Positions 7,601 through 14,552 of a stretch of 15,272 nt of DNA are shown here, in pieces. The translations under genes and the position numbers were made by a program. Numbering within the stretch: position 1 is the stretch's first letter; each line of letters opens with the position of its first letter. The notes beneath the pieces were generated by a model that worked only from the letters and a program-made list of their open reading frames with translations, did no database searches and was not told the origin of the DNA. Source of the DNA: JAKPCT01 sp029553165 (lineage in GTDB: Bacteria; Bacillota; UBA4882; UBA8346); assembly GCA_035359995.1 (NCBI GenBank), contig DAORZT010000061.1, positions 1-15,272 of the forward strand, in the 5' to 3' direction.

Positions 7601-8214
7601 GTCATTCTAATATATCAGGTTCGGTATTTGTAAACGGAGATGGTTTACTCCGCTCCTATTCGCAAATCAATGGAAACCTTTTCTACTCTAGCAGGCTCTC
7701 GTATCAACCGGCAGCAATGGTAAATGGGAAAACCCAACAACTAGCGATGAATAGCCCATCAGTCATTATTAACAAAACAATACCTTATGGTATAACTGAT
7801 CTTTATATTGCCAATGATGTTACTGATCTGTGGAAACCAGGCAATTATCATACTGGTACAGTTAAAGCTCGAGGAACCGTAACGTTGACCGCTGGAACTT
7901 ACAATTTTAAAGAGTTGATCTTTGAACCAAACACAAAAATAATATTAGATACTACCAATGGAATGATCAACATTAATGTTGCTGATCACCTATCTTTTGG
8001 TGATAATTTCACGATTGTAAACAACAATTCATCAGGTATCAATTTCTATACCAATGTAACTGACACAGTTACCATTGGAACAAACAGTAATTTTGTAGGA
8101 TCTTTAATGGCTCCAAACAGTAAAATTGTAATAAATTCCCGAACAAATATTATTGGCAATCTGTTGGGGGACAGCATTCAAATCGAGCCAGATGTTACCA
8201 TAAACTCTCAATAA
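4618..8214 (+). CDS. C-terminal part: rest of M14 domain, VWA domain, beta-sandwich domains, beta-helix-like end
   Basis: Open from 4618; the first ATG is at 4852, without a Shine-Dalgarno site. Residue numbers follow the full frame. The M14 domain is completed by GVDINRNYP (substrate Asn/Arg), zinc ligand His245 in SYHSYGQ, and catalytic Glu321 in IELRPN. Residues about 377-468 look like an IPT/TIG-type sandwich. A von Willebrand A domain spans about 475-660 with a full MIDAS: DRSGS (Asp481), Thr550 and Asp580 in LSDGEEN. A CLCA-like segment follows, then about 767-868 with the Asp/Gly-rich DDGFHGDGSANDGVYG loop. Next come a NEW3-like domain (about 872-978), a DUF11-like domain (979-1108), and a repetitive C-terminus (about 1112-1345) reading like a beta-helix (NFVGSLMAPNSKIVINSRTN). 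No LPXTG or C-terminal membrane helix is seen. Asp-rich loops suggest calcium binding. The likely role is an extracellular or cell-surface peptidase with adhesion modules. Confidence 0.75.
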   Translation, partial: NANRSWRKNRKDNNHINLKALTHDDNKSDYGIGVDINRNYPAFWGLITDVYNSNNPSDPSYRGKEALSESETRAICNLMERYNNPEKKYGFSAAISYHSYGQFVLYPMSFSTNKLASDDEDYFKTMATTMTDLINNHAIDSPYTFMRSSELYQTAGDFMDYVYTKFKIPNFTIELRPNNPTTGFMLPKEEIGPTWEENKEAALYLLKLFTLKITEPFIPSTSDKDKKPVLVAAGPSQNPKEKINIKVNGVWRGYSSSDFSIKIGTKPARIISCTRLPEVNGEEITNGYELQVEPPPQPADGLYDLEVTLGDATDKVTNGIVYGETKNDIVLVVDRSGSMDGSRIADAKTAMKHFIDYMDNMDNIGVVSFSTTSKEEYVLSSLMETNKIQIKNIIDAINPSGNTSIGAGLLAARNQLNTYGSPGHSKAIIVLSDGEENTAPYVNDVLPEIIADGITVHTIGLADLKSLQTLQTISNATGGQLRYALNSNELAGLYTDLSAESKGLELLFSKESKVRQDGYDYQYVYIDSAVEMVDFSISWPGSELNLDLFNPRKQIITPNTALTNPSVSYTTSGGTMKYYRIMSPEPGLWVLRTFGKEVDPSGIEPYTAKVVVKSNLTSNLSLSGTYLSGDPLSIIVTVTDTKPISNAVIKATIQSPDKKTYTLDLYDDGFHGDGSANDGVYGNFFTETKVDGSYELSIDINGKTTKGDNFTRKKTRSFLIKQRPHVTVDVIAPANQTLQAGDTFIYNFIIKNNSSKQETFNLFYSQGEEEFWYDLYNSPKKVTIPGNSSTSIPIKVTVPNELPTSAFLFVKAVSITEPLNTDFDTVCTIVPPADLFLELFGPDLVQPNSTRDFVIKYGNNGPADTTNLVIAIELPMGVSYKKGNNRDSGIQKDNLVVWYLPDLSNKEQGEITFSLKFSDQLTPDTNLQLKGIIFSGLNEKGNAPGQADNNFANNNTTKEIGLFPSLYAINSLIISDRVKINTEYTFCGKEFVLGSHSNISGSVFVNGDGLLRSYSQINGNLFYSSRLSYQPAAMVNGKTQQLAMNSPSVIINKTIPYGITDLYIANDVTDLWKPGNYHTGTVKARGTVTLTAGTYNFKELIFEPNTKIILDTTNGMININVADHLSFGDNFTIVNNNSSGINFYTNVTDTVTIGTNSNFVGSLMAPNSKIVINSRTNIIGNLLGDSIQIEPDVTINSQ

Positions 8215-8233
8215 AATTTAGAAAAAATAAAAA

Positions 8234-8265
8234 GGGGGTGTTGCAAAATGCAGCCCCCATTTTTT
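8234..8265. terminator. Bidirectional intrinsic terminator between convergent transcription units
   Basis: GGGGG (8234-8238) pairs with CCCCC (8254-8258), with TGCA/TGCA pairing inside. On the plus strand six T follow (8260-8265). On the minus strand the stem is followed by TTTTTATTTTTT (8233-8222). It can therefore end both the M14-VWA transcript and the sbcDC operon transcript, whose last stop lies at 8359. Confidence 0.85.
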
Positions 8266-8358
8266 ACAACAAGAAAGAATTTTATTTAAGTATCATGATA
8301 ACAGGTCTTTGAAGAACCTAATGATTGCAATTTTAAATTAACTTGATCTGAAATAGTA

Positions 8359-9006
8359 TTAGAAACTGTCAAGCAACTTTTGCAGACGGGTAAAGTATTC
8401 CCCAACATGGACCCCATCTACCAACGCATGATGTACCTGTACCGAAAACGGCAACAAAATCCGGTTTGTTTGCGAATAATACTTTCCCCATGAGATTCTG
8501 GGGACCGAATCATCTCGATTCAAACTAATCGTATGCGAGAGGTGCGTAAACGAAACCCAAGGAATACAGGTGATATAGATCAAATCATCCCGATCAACAT
8601 GGTCCTCAAAACTAAAAAACTCCTTCTGGTTTTGCGACTTCGATTCGGCATTCCTCACAAATTCGAAAAGATCATCGCTCAATTCAACCGTTACGATTCG
8701 AAATAAATCATCTTCCTTACCCATATCAGTAAATGAAGGATGTATTTTATCATGTAAAACTACCTGACCTTCCCTGATCCGGTAACGGAAATTGATGATC
8801 TCATTGACAACCTGGGTTGTCAGATAGATCATCGCATAATAAAAAGAAAGCCGCTTTGTCTTCACAAAGTCTAAAAATTTAGTTACATCAATGTTAGCAC
8901 AGATATTAAACTGCGGATAATCCATCCTGTAAAAGAAGTTAAAATGTTCTTTCCGCTTCCAGGTGTTTAAATCGATGTATTGCATTCCGTTCCTACTTTC
9001 TGTCAT
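8359..9006 (-). CDS. Chloramphenicol acetyltransferase (CatA)-family acyltransferase
   Basis: The 215-residue length and motifs fit the trimeric CatA family, which moves the acetyl group of acetyl-CoA to a hydroxyl (chloramphenicol in resistance enzymes). The active-site motif HHALVDGVH is intact: His193 is the general base and Asp197 its structural partner. Ser152 in IPWVSFTHLSH matches the serine that stabilises the intermediate. It is cytoplasmic, with no signal peptide. Its ATG shares one base with the sbcC stop (TAATG), so its translation is coupled to sbcC. Many Firmicutes carry chromosomal CatA-like genes that are not known to confer resistance, and its position as last gene of a DNA-repair operon argues for a housekeeping or unknown acyl acceptor. 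Substrate cannot be told from this sequence. Confidence 0.88.
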   Translation of the reverse strand: MTESRNGMQYIDLNTWKRKEHFNFFYRMDYPQFNICANIDVTKFLDFVKTKRLSFYYAMIYLTTQVVNEIINFRYRIREGQVVLHDKIHPSFTDMGKEDDLFRIVTVELSDDLFEFVRNAESKSQNQKEFFSFEDHVDRDDLIYITCIPWVSFTHLSHTISLNRDDSVPRISWGKYYSQTNRILLPFSVQVHHALVDGVHVGEYFTRLQKLLDSF

Positions 9007-12000
9007 TAAGTTCGCTCAATCATCACTTTGCTGCCTTCACCGTTTAATCCGGCCGGAATAACAATCAGCTTCGAAGCAATCCGATTTCGTAACTCCGGCA
9101 CATGACTGATGATTCCAATCACCATATTCTCGTTTTGTAATCTTTCCAGCGAATCCATCACCACATCGAGCAACTGCGCATCTAGTGTTCCAAAACCTTC
9201 ATCGAGAAAGAAGAACTCCAACGGGCTTGTCCCATTAAGCTGAATCTTACTTGATAAAGCCAATGCCAATGACAGCGACACCAGGAAAGTCTCCCCACCG
9301 GACAGACTGGTAACCGGCCGTTCTAATCCCCCATTAAAATTATCACAGATGATGAAGTCTTTCTTTTCATCCAAATGCAACCTGTATCTGCCGTTAGTTA
9401 AGTATTGCAATCGTCTGGAAGCGTCAATCAGGATGTAACGCATGTGTTCTTCGGCAATATAAGCGACAAAAGCATTTCCTTGTAATAATTTGAAGATCTC
9501 ATCAGCCATTGCTTTCTGCCTGACTATCCGTTGATAATCATTCAGATACTGCTGTTGGGTCTCATACTGTGCTTCCATAATCGCCAACTGTGATTTAAGG
9601 CCTCCGACTTCACCCAATATTCGTTCTTTAGCACTGGCACACTGTAGTTTACTCTGTTGCAACTCCTCCCAAGCTTCAGGAAGAATCCGGTCATCACCGA
9701 GCTTCAACCGGATGTCCTTAATTCGGGTCTGATATTCTTGATGCCGGACCTCATATTCAGTAATCCGGTCAGTTAACTGTTGCCGTTCTGCAACGGTAAG
9801 CAAACTGTCGGAATATTCAGTTACAGTTGTAAACCCTTTTTCACTCAATACTTTCTGCAATATAGTATCACGTTCATTAAATTCCGTTTGATTGAGCTCA
9901 ACCTGGCGTTGGTTGGCTTGATGTTGCAACTCCAGGTTAGTTAGTTCATTTTGACAACGCTCATAATCCTGTTGGGCAATCTTCAGTTGTTGCTGCAGCG
10001 ATTCTAACTCGGTTTGTTTGGTCTGCAACAAGTCTTGAACCGAACTGTCTCCCGCTGCCAGTTTAATCTTGGCAATCCGGGAATCAATTTCATCGGTTAA
10101 AGTCGCAACAATCGAATCGACCTTCACCTTCTCGGAGCTTGCCTGTTCCTGCTCCTGTTTCAGCTGGTTATATAACTGCTCAGCCTTCGCAAGCTCTTCA
10201 TTAACCACAGCCAGATTCTTCCGCAAGATCTCTGATTGCTGATCATTATCAAGCAGCTCCTGACTCTTCTTCCGAAATTGTGTTATTGACAATGATTGTT
10301 GTAACGCTTGATACTGGTTCCGTTTTGCAGTTAACAACTGTTGCTTTTCAGCTTCTAAGCGGTTTAATTTGTCAATATTCTTCGTAACCGCTGTCAATTG
10401 ACCCTTGAAATTACTAAGCGACTCAACCAGCCGGTTCTGTGCTTCGGTATTGGCTGTCAATTGTTTCTGCAATTCCTCGCTCGTTTTCTCCCAATCGTTG
10501 ATCTGGGTTTGGAGATTGGCCAGAGCTTGCTTTTCCTGCTTGAGATACTCTGTTAACTCATTGACATTTAAATTGATTAGTTCCGGCTCCAATTCACTTC
10601 GCAACTGTTCAATCTTAGCTGTTATTTCAGCAATCTTTTCCAACTTAGTTTGCTGCTGGGCACGTTCCACTTCTAATGCTGCTTCCTGTCTGGCCCGATC
10701 TTTGTTTACTTGTTCCAATTGAAGCCGACAATCTTTGAGCAGTTCCTCAACCGCAACTAATTCCTGCTGCCGTAATTCCAATTCAACTTCATTTTGAGCT
10801 GTTGCCAGCTGCGGATGGTGTAATGAACCACAAACCGGGCAGGGATCCTTATCGGTTAGATTTTGCGCCAGGTTATAGGCGTAATTGGCAATTGTCAGAT
10901 TATGAATTACTGCCTGCAGGTTAGCTTTAGTATCTGTATTTTGTTGCAGCTGTTGATTGAGCAAATCAAGTCGCCCATTTAAAGCATCAATTACTGTTTC
11001 CTTTTGGGTAATTGCTGCTTCAAGCGTTGCCAGTGCACCACGTTCTCTGGCTAACTCCTGTTCCCGCAGCTCAAGGGCTTGAACTTGTTGTTCAATATTA
11101 CTCAGGAACTGATTTCGGACAACAAAGCCAGCCAGATCACCCGGCTTTTTGGTCAGATGTTCTTCAAACGCAATTTGAATCTGATTATACTTAGCAATTA
11201 GATCCGTTTTTTGCTGTTCAACTGCCTGTAATTGTTGTTCAAGTGATTCGCGGTGTTCAATTTCAATTTGCAATTCCGATCGGAGATCGCTTAATTCCGT
11301 TTCAAGCTGCTCACATTCTTCCTCCAGTTTGACTCCTTTTAAAATACTCTCACGCAACGACGGACTGACAATCAGCCGTTCGATCTCCGCTTCAAGCGTC
11401 CGACGCTCTGCTTCTTTCTTCAATTTGTAGTCGTTACCCCTTTGAAGCCGTTGCATGAGAATAGTAATCTGATTCTCCAGTTCAACCTGGCGGGTTTGCA
11501 ATTGTTCCCGGTGCCGCTCCCGTTCCCGCAACTCTGCTTCCTCGGTTAACAGCCCCTGTAACCTGGTAATCTCCGCAACGAGCTTTGGTTGGTTGATTGC
11601 TGCTTCCGCTTCGAGGTTATCTTTAATCTCACTTAAGTTTACGAATTTGACACGGACGGTTTCCAGCCCGGCAGCGGACTGTTGTAGCAACAATTCACTG
11701 TCAGCCAAAGCTTTCTCCGCTTTTTGGTAGTTTTCATAATACGGTTTTACCATCTCTGCGGCTTCAGCCTGTTTCAACCTGATTTTCTGTTGTTCAATCT
11801 CACTCAGTAACAACTGGTGACTTTGCAGTTCAGCTTCCAATCTGTCGAGTTCCTGTTGCCAATTCCAGAGAGTCAATGCTTGTTGATAGACGTTCTCAAT
11901 CTGTTGATACTCATCAATAATCCGCTGTTGTTCCGCCAGCAAACTATGATACTGTTGTTTAGTCGCTGCAATTTTCTCTGCCGAAATATCGCCTAACCCT

Positions 12001-12626
12001 TTCAATACGCCTTCAATCCGTTCCAGTTCGCTGGTTAACCGCTGCCGTTCCGACTTCACTTTCTCAGTCAACTTCGTACCATAGTCAGCTAATGCAAACA
12101 CCCGCTCAATCATCTGATCCCGCTCGGCATCCCGTAACTTTAAAAACTGGGCAAATTCACCCTGCGGCAATACGACTGAACGGGTAAAATCCGCCATATT
12201 TAATCCAATAATCTCCAATATCTTTTGGTTCACTTCTTTTTGACCGTCACAGATTACCCGTTCGGAATCATCCCCGACTTGGACCAAACGGCAGATCACC
12301 GCATTAACCGAGTCACGGCGTTCTTTATTACGTCTGAAGCTCCGTTCAACCCGGTAAACTCTTCGGGCATCACCCAAACCGATCGCAAAAGTGAAACTAA
12401 CCTCCAGTTTATCATGCTGACTGTTCAAGATCCCCTGAGTGTTATTCGTAGCCCGTTTGACCGAACCATACAACGCTAAAGTAATCCCATCCAGGATTGT
12501 CGATTTTCCACTGCCGGTTTCGCCAAAGATCCCAAATAAACCCGTTCTGGTAAGCTCTGTAAAATCAATTGTTTGTTTTGATTTAAAACTATGTAGCCCT
12601 TCGATGGTCAGTTGGAGCGGCCTCAT
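9006..12626 (-). CDS. sbcC: SbcC, Rad50-like ATPase subunit of the SbcCD nuclease
   Basis: SbcC is the SMC-like ATPase that, with SbcD, opens DNA hairpins and trims blocked double-strand ends. The 1206-residue protein shows the whole architecture: Walker A GETGSGKST (35-43), Q-loop region SVVLPQGEFAQFL, a very long coiled coil, a zinc hook CPVCGS (Cys596, Cys599) near the middle, a second coiled coil, the signature LSGGE (1108-1112) and Walker B FFFLDEGFG with Asp1142. It is longer than the roughly 1050-1130 residues usual for SbcC, through extended Gln- and Glu-rich coiled coil. The ATG overlaps the sbcD stop as ATGA, so the two subunits are translationally coupled. The stop TAA overlaps the ATG of the acetyltransferase gene. 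No frameshift or missing motif is seen. Confidence 0.96.
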   Translation of the reverse strand: MRPLQLTIEGLHSFKSKQTIDFTELTRTGLFGIFGETGSGKSTILDGITLALYGSVKRATNNTQGILNSQHDKLEVSFTFAIGLGDARRVYRVERSFRRNKERRDSVNAVICRLVQVGDDSERVICDGQKEVNQKILEIIGLNMADFTRSVVLPQGEFAQFLKLRDAERDQMIERVFALADYGTKLTEKVKSERQRLTSELERIEGVLKGLGDISAEKIAATKQQYHSLLAEQQRIIDEYQQIENVYQQALTLWNWQQELDRLEAELQSHQLLLSEIEQQKIRLKQAEAAEMVKPYYENYQKAEKALADSELLLQQSAAGLETVRVKFVNLSEIKDNLEAEAAINQPKLVAEITRLQGLLTEEAELRERERHREQLQTRQVELENQITILMQRLQRGNDYKLKKEAERRTLEAEIERLIVSPSLRESILKGVKLEEECEQLETELSDLRSELQIEIEHRESLEQQLQAVEQQKTDLIAKYNQIQIAFEEHLTKKPGDLAGFVVRNQFLSNIEQQVQALELREQELARERGALATLEAAITQKETVIDALNGRLDLLNQQLQQNTDTKANLQAVIHNLTIANYAYNLAQNLTDKDPCPVCGSLHHPQLATAQNEVELELRQQELVAVEELLKDCRLQLEQVNKDRARQEAALEVERAQQQTKLEKIAEITAKIEQLRSELEPELINLNVNELTEYLKQEKQALANLQTQINDWEKTSEELQKQLTANTEAQNRLVESLSNFKGQLTAVTKNIDKLNRLEAEKQQLLTAKRNQYQALQQSLSITQFRKKSQELLDNDQQSEILRKNLAVVNEELAKAEQLYNQLKQEQEQASSEKVKVDSIVATLTDEIDSRIAKIKLAAGDSSVQDLLQTKQTELESLQQQLKIAQQDYERCQNELTNLELQHQANQRQVELNQTEFNERDTILQKVLSEKGFTTVTEYSDSLLTVAERQQLTDRITEYEVRHQEYQTRIKDIRLKLGDDRILPEAWEELQQSKLQCASAKERILGEVGGLKSQLAIMEAQYETQQQYLNDYQRIVRQKAMADEIFKLLQGNAFVAYIAEEHMRYILIDASRRLQYLTNGRYRLHLDEKKDFIICDNFNGGLERPVTSLSGGETFLVSLSLALALSSKIQLNGTSPLEFFFLDEGFGTLDAQLLDVVMDSLERLQNENMVIGIISHVPELRNRIASKLIVIPAGLNGEGSKVMIERT

Positions 12627-13864
12627 GACAAATCACCACCCCCACCGGAGTCTTCGGCATCTTCCTGATTGACAATTCGCAGAAAATAATCGACCAGTTC
12701 CGGACGTGGCAATATTCCTATCTTGGAATGATAAAAGTTAATAAATAATTGATCGATTGGTTGGGAACTACGGCTTTCAACTGTTATTGCAACCTCATTG
12801 TGCCCTTCAATCACCGGACGAATGGTAATAATATCATCCCGCCTGCTGCGAATCGCACGAATTTCTTCGTTGCCAAGCGGGTTTTTAACCCAGACTTCAA
12901 GATCGATCCAGGCCTTATCGTCCTTCTTGGTATCAATCCATTCCAATACTTCAGGGACTCCATTTTGGGCAACCCATTTTACAAGCGGTTTACCGCTTTT
13001 GAGTTCGATCTTTTCAACACTTACCGGTTGTCCGGGATGAGCATCAATAATGAATACTGCTTTTTGATAACCGATTTCCGAAAAACTATAGGCCAGTAAT
13101 GAACCCGAATAATAAGCCGGAACAGTTGCTCCCAATATCTCCTGGGGTTTATGCAGGTGCCCTAAAGCAACATACTGCGCTTTAGACGGTAACTGCGCCG
13201 GTTCAACCGTCAGTGCACCACCAAGCTGGATCGGCCGCTCCGATTCCGAACATTCTCCGCCACGCATAAACAGATGACTGATCACCAGATTGACCGTATC
13301 ATCACGAAATTCTTTAGCTAATTCATTTAAGATTGCTCCAACTTTATCCGAATATGCTTTTTGGAGCAATTCTTCATCAAGAGTCGCGTTTAAAACCTCA
13401 TTCAACCGTGCTTCCGAAGGATAAGGCAGTGTAATAATTACCACATTAGTCCCATTAACAACTAACTCCATCCAGCCAGGACCGGAGCGGACTACTTTAG
13501 AATTTGGTTGAGCAGTAGTAACGCTTGCTTGACTGGCAGGTAACCCCAGTAAAATAATCCCATGACGGTCCGCCAATGGTTTGGCAGCGCACAACCGCTC
13601 CGGACTGTCATGATTGCCGGCAATAACAACAACCGCACGTTCACCCTGTTTAGCAAGGCGTTCCACCGTATTAAAAAAAAGTTCCTCTGCCGCTGCAGAT
13701 GGAACATAAGTATCAAAAATATCGCCAGCAATCAGGACCAAATCAACCTGCCGTTCATCAGCAATCTGACAGATCTCCATTAATGCTGCTTTTTGTTCCG
13801 GTAAACGCTCCCGGCCTTCAAGCAATTTACCAAGATGCCAATCAGAAGTATGCAGTATCTTCAC
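12623..13864 (-). CDS. sbcD: SbcD, Mre11-like nuclease subunit of SbcCD
   Basis: SbcD is the Mn-dependent exo/endonuclease partner of SbcC. All phosphoesterase metal motifs are present in the 413 residues: DWH (Asp8, His10), GDIFD (Asp48), GNHDS (Asn84, His85, Asp86), SHLF (His197) and GHLHKP (His236, His238). The C-terminal part matches the capping and SbcC-binding region. The start is GTG at 13864, supported by GGAG about ten bases upstream and by the N-terminus KILHTSDWHLG, which is standard for the family. It begins two bases after the stop of the upstream membrane-protein gene and its own stop overlaps sbcC (ATGA). The Gly/Asp-rich tail (EDAEDSGGGGD) is probably disordered. Confidence 0.96.
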   Translation of the reverse strand: MKILHTSDWHLGKLLEGRERLPEQKAALMEICQIADERQVDLVLIAGDIFDTYVPSAAAEELFFNTVERLAKQGERAVVVIAGNHDSPERLCAAKPLADRHGIILLGLPASQASVTTAQPNSKVVRSGPGWMELVVNGTNVVIITLPYPSEARLNEVLNATLDEELLQKAYSDKVGAILNELAKEFRDDTVNLVISHLFMRGGECSESERPIQLGGALTVEPAQLPSKAQYVALGHLHKPQEILGATVPAYYSGSLLAYSFSEIGYQKAVFIIDAHPGQPVSVEKIELKSGKPLVKWVAQNGVPEVLEWIDTKKDDKAWIDLEVWVKNPLGNEEIRAIRSRRDDIITIRPVIEGHNEVAITVESRSSQPIDQLFINFYHSKIGILPRPELVDYFLRIVNQEDAEDSGGGGDLS

Positions 13865-13866
13865 GC

Positions 13867-14304
13867 TTATTTCTCCAGTAAATATTGGTGTCTTCGTTTA
13901 AATATTGCAAAAAAGAGCGCAAACAAAAATGAAACTAAACCAAGGCCTAAAAAAGTATTTTTAATTACCAGATCAATTGTCAAGACAATCATATACTCTC
14001 TTACGTAGAAAAAATTCAACCAACAACAGGCTAGAGTCAAAACAAATATTAATAACATTAACACCGCAAAACCTGATTCATAAGTAATCATCTTGATCCG
14101 GGCATCGGTGTTAATAAGTTTTCGATAAGGAAACAAACAGACAATAAAAGGAAGGAACAACAACGGCATACCATATACATAAACCGTTCCAAATTTTTTT
14201 AAAGCCAACATAATATTGATAATCAATACGGAACCAATAAGCACCAGATCAATATTGGAATTGATCAGTTTATTGCTACTAACCAGCTTGACCTCATTAC
14301 TCAT
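13867..14304 (-). CDS. Four-helix integral membrane protein, first gene of the sbcDC operon
   Basis: A 145-residue protein of unknown function and no family I recognise. Hydrophobic stretches at about 18-36, 41-58, 78-99 and 105-135 suggest four membrane helices, joined by short basic loops (FPYRKLIN; FKRRHQYLLEK at the C-terminus). No catalytic motif is visible. ATG at 14302-14304 follows AGGAGG (14322-14317) at a rather long spacing of 12 bases. A closer ATG gives only a five-codon frame, so 14304 is the best start. It sits directly behind a strong promoter and two bases ahead of sbcD, so it is transcribed with the nuclease genes. Whether it works with SbcCD or is only a passenger cannot be said. 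Confidence 0.8.
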   Translation of the reverse strand: MSNEVKLVSSNKLINSNIDLVLIGSVLIINIMLALKKFGTVYVYGMPLLFLPFIVCLFPYRKLINTDARIKMITYESGFAVLMLLIFVLTLACCWLNFFYVREYMIVLTIDLVIKNTFLGLGLVSFLFALFFAIFKRRHQYLLEK

Positions 14305-14334
14305 TCTTAATCATTACCTCCTGTAGCTGAAAGA

Positions 14335-14363
14335 ATGATACATCATTGATGTTGCATTGTCAA
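14335..14363 (-). promoter_or_regulatory. Main promoter of the sbcDC operon
   Basis: On the minus strand TTGACA (14363-14358), a 17-base spacer and TATCAT (14340-14335) form a near-consensus sigma-A promoter. Transcription would start near 14328, leaving a leader of about 24 nt that holds the Shine-Dalgarno site. Confidence 0.8.
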
Positions 14364-14386
14364 ACTTAAGTAATTTTGCAACATCA
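14347..14386. promoter_or_regulatory. Inverted repeat overlapping the operon promoter (operator candidate)
   Basis: TGATGTTGCA (14347-14356) and TGCAACATCA (14377-14386) are perfect ten-base inverted arms, 20 bases apart. The left arm lies in the promoter spacer and the interval covers the -35 box, so a dimeric regulator bound here would block or modulate transcription. It does not resemble the Firmicutes LexA box (GAAC-N4-GTTC). Confidence 0.5.
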
Positions 14387-14402
14387 CGCTCGCAACAGTT
14401 TC

Positions 14403-14446
14403 GTAAAGTTTACTAAACAGTTAAATTGTACCACATCCGGATGTGG
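14403..14446. promoter_or_regulatory. Cluster of perfect palindromes with an extended -10-like element
   Basis: CCACATCCGGATGTGG (14431-14446) is a perfect 16-base palindrome. Abutting it on the minus strand is TGGTACAAT (14433-14425), an extended -10 element; TTGACT lies at 14458-14453, giving a 22-base spacer filled by the palindrome. Just downstream sit two overlapping palindromes, GTAAAGTTTAC (14403-14413) and GTTTACTAAAC (14408-14418), close to where transcription would start. This may be a second, regulated promoter of the sbcDC operon. Confidence 0.4.
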
Positions 14447-14501
14447 AGATAAAGTCAATTTTCAGAGCAACATAATGATAATATTTCAAATAAAGAAATA
14501 C

Positions 14502-14529
14502 AAAAATCCTTCTCAATGCTAAGAAGGAT
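14502..14529 (-). terminator. Intrinsic terminator of the secreted-protein gene
   Basis: On the minus strand ATCCTTCT (14529-14522) and AGAAGGAT (14513-14506) form an eight-pair stem with an eight-base loop, followed by a short T-run (TTTTTG). It begins about 24 nt after the stop at 14553. Confidence 0.75.
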
Positions 14530-14552
14530 CTCTGTAACTATTACTAAACTAT

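Larger units (their letters stand above)
4177..8214 (+). pseudogene. Giant secreted M14 carboxypeptidase / VWA protein, interrupted by one in-frame TAG
   Basis: Read as one frame, this gene has 1345 codons, with TAG at codon 147 (4615-4617). The frame continues without a shift across the TAG: NPDGYEYS before it and NANRSWRKNRK after it together rebuild the well-known M14 segment NPDGYEYS..NRxWRKNR. The 1199 codons after the TAG hold no other stop. The only well-placed start is ATT. Two explanations fit: a very recent pseudogene (for example CAG or TGG to TAG, plus ATG to ATT), or a gene still expressed by amber suppression and non-canonical initiation. Assembly or read error is a third possibility. 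If translation stops at TAG, the product lacks the third zinc ligand and the catalytic Glu, so no active peptidase would form. No downstream restart with a good ribosome binding site is visible. Confidence 0.75.

Noticed and set aside
8303..8319. Hairpin AGGTCTTTGAAGAACCT as terminator of the minus-strand operon
   Set aside because: The stem has a mismatch and a wobble, and no T-run follows on either strand. The hairpin at 8234-8265 is far better.
8359..9006. Acquired chloramphenicol-resistance gene on a mobile element
   Set aside because: It is translationally coupled to sbcC and shares the operon terminator. No transposase, integrase or flanking repeats are seen, so a resident acyltransferase is more likely.
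12749..13099. Plus-strand open frame of 116 codons
   Set aside because: It is antisense to sbcD, whose frame is fully supported by motifs; no ribosome binding site precedes it.
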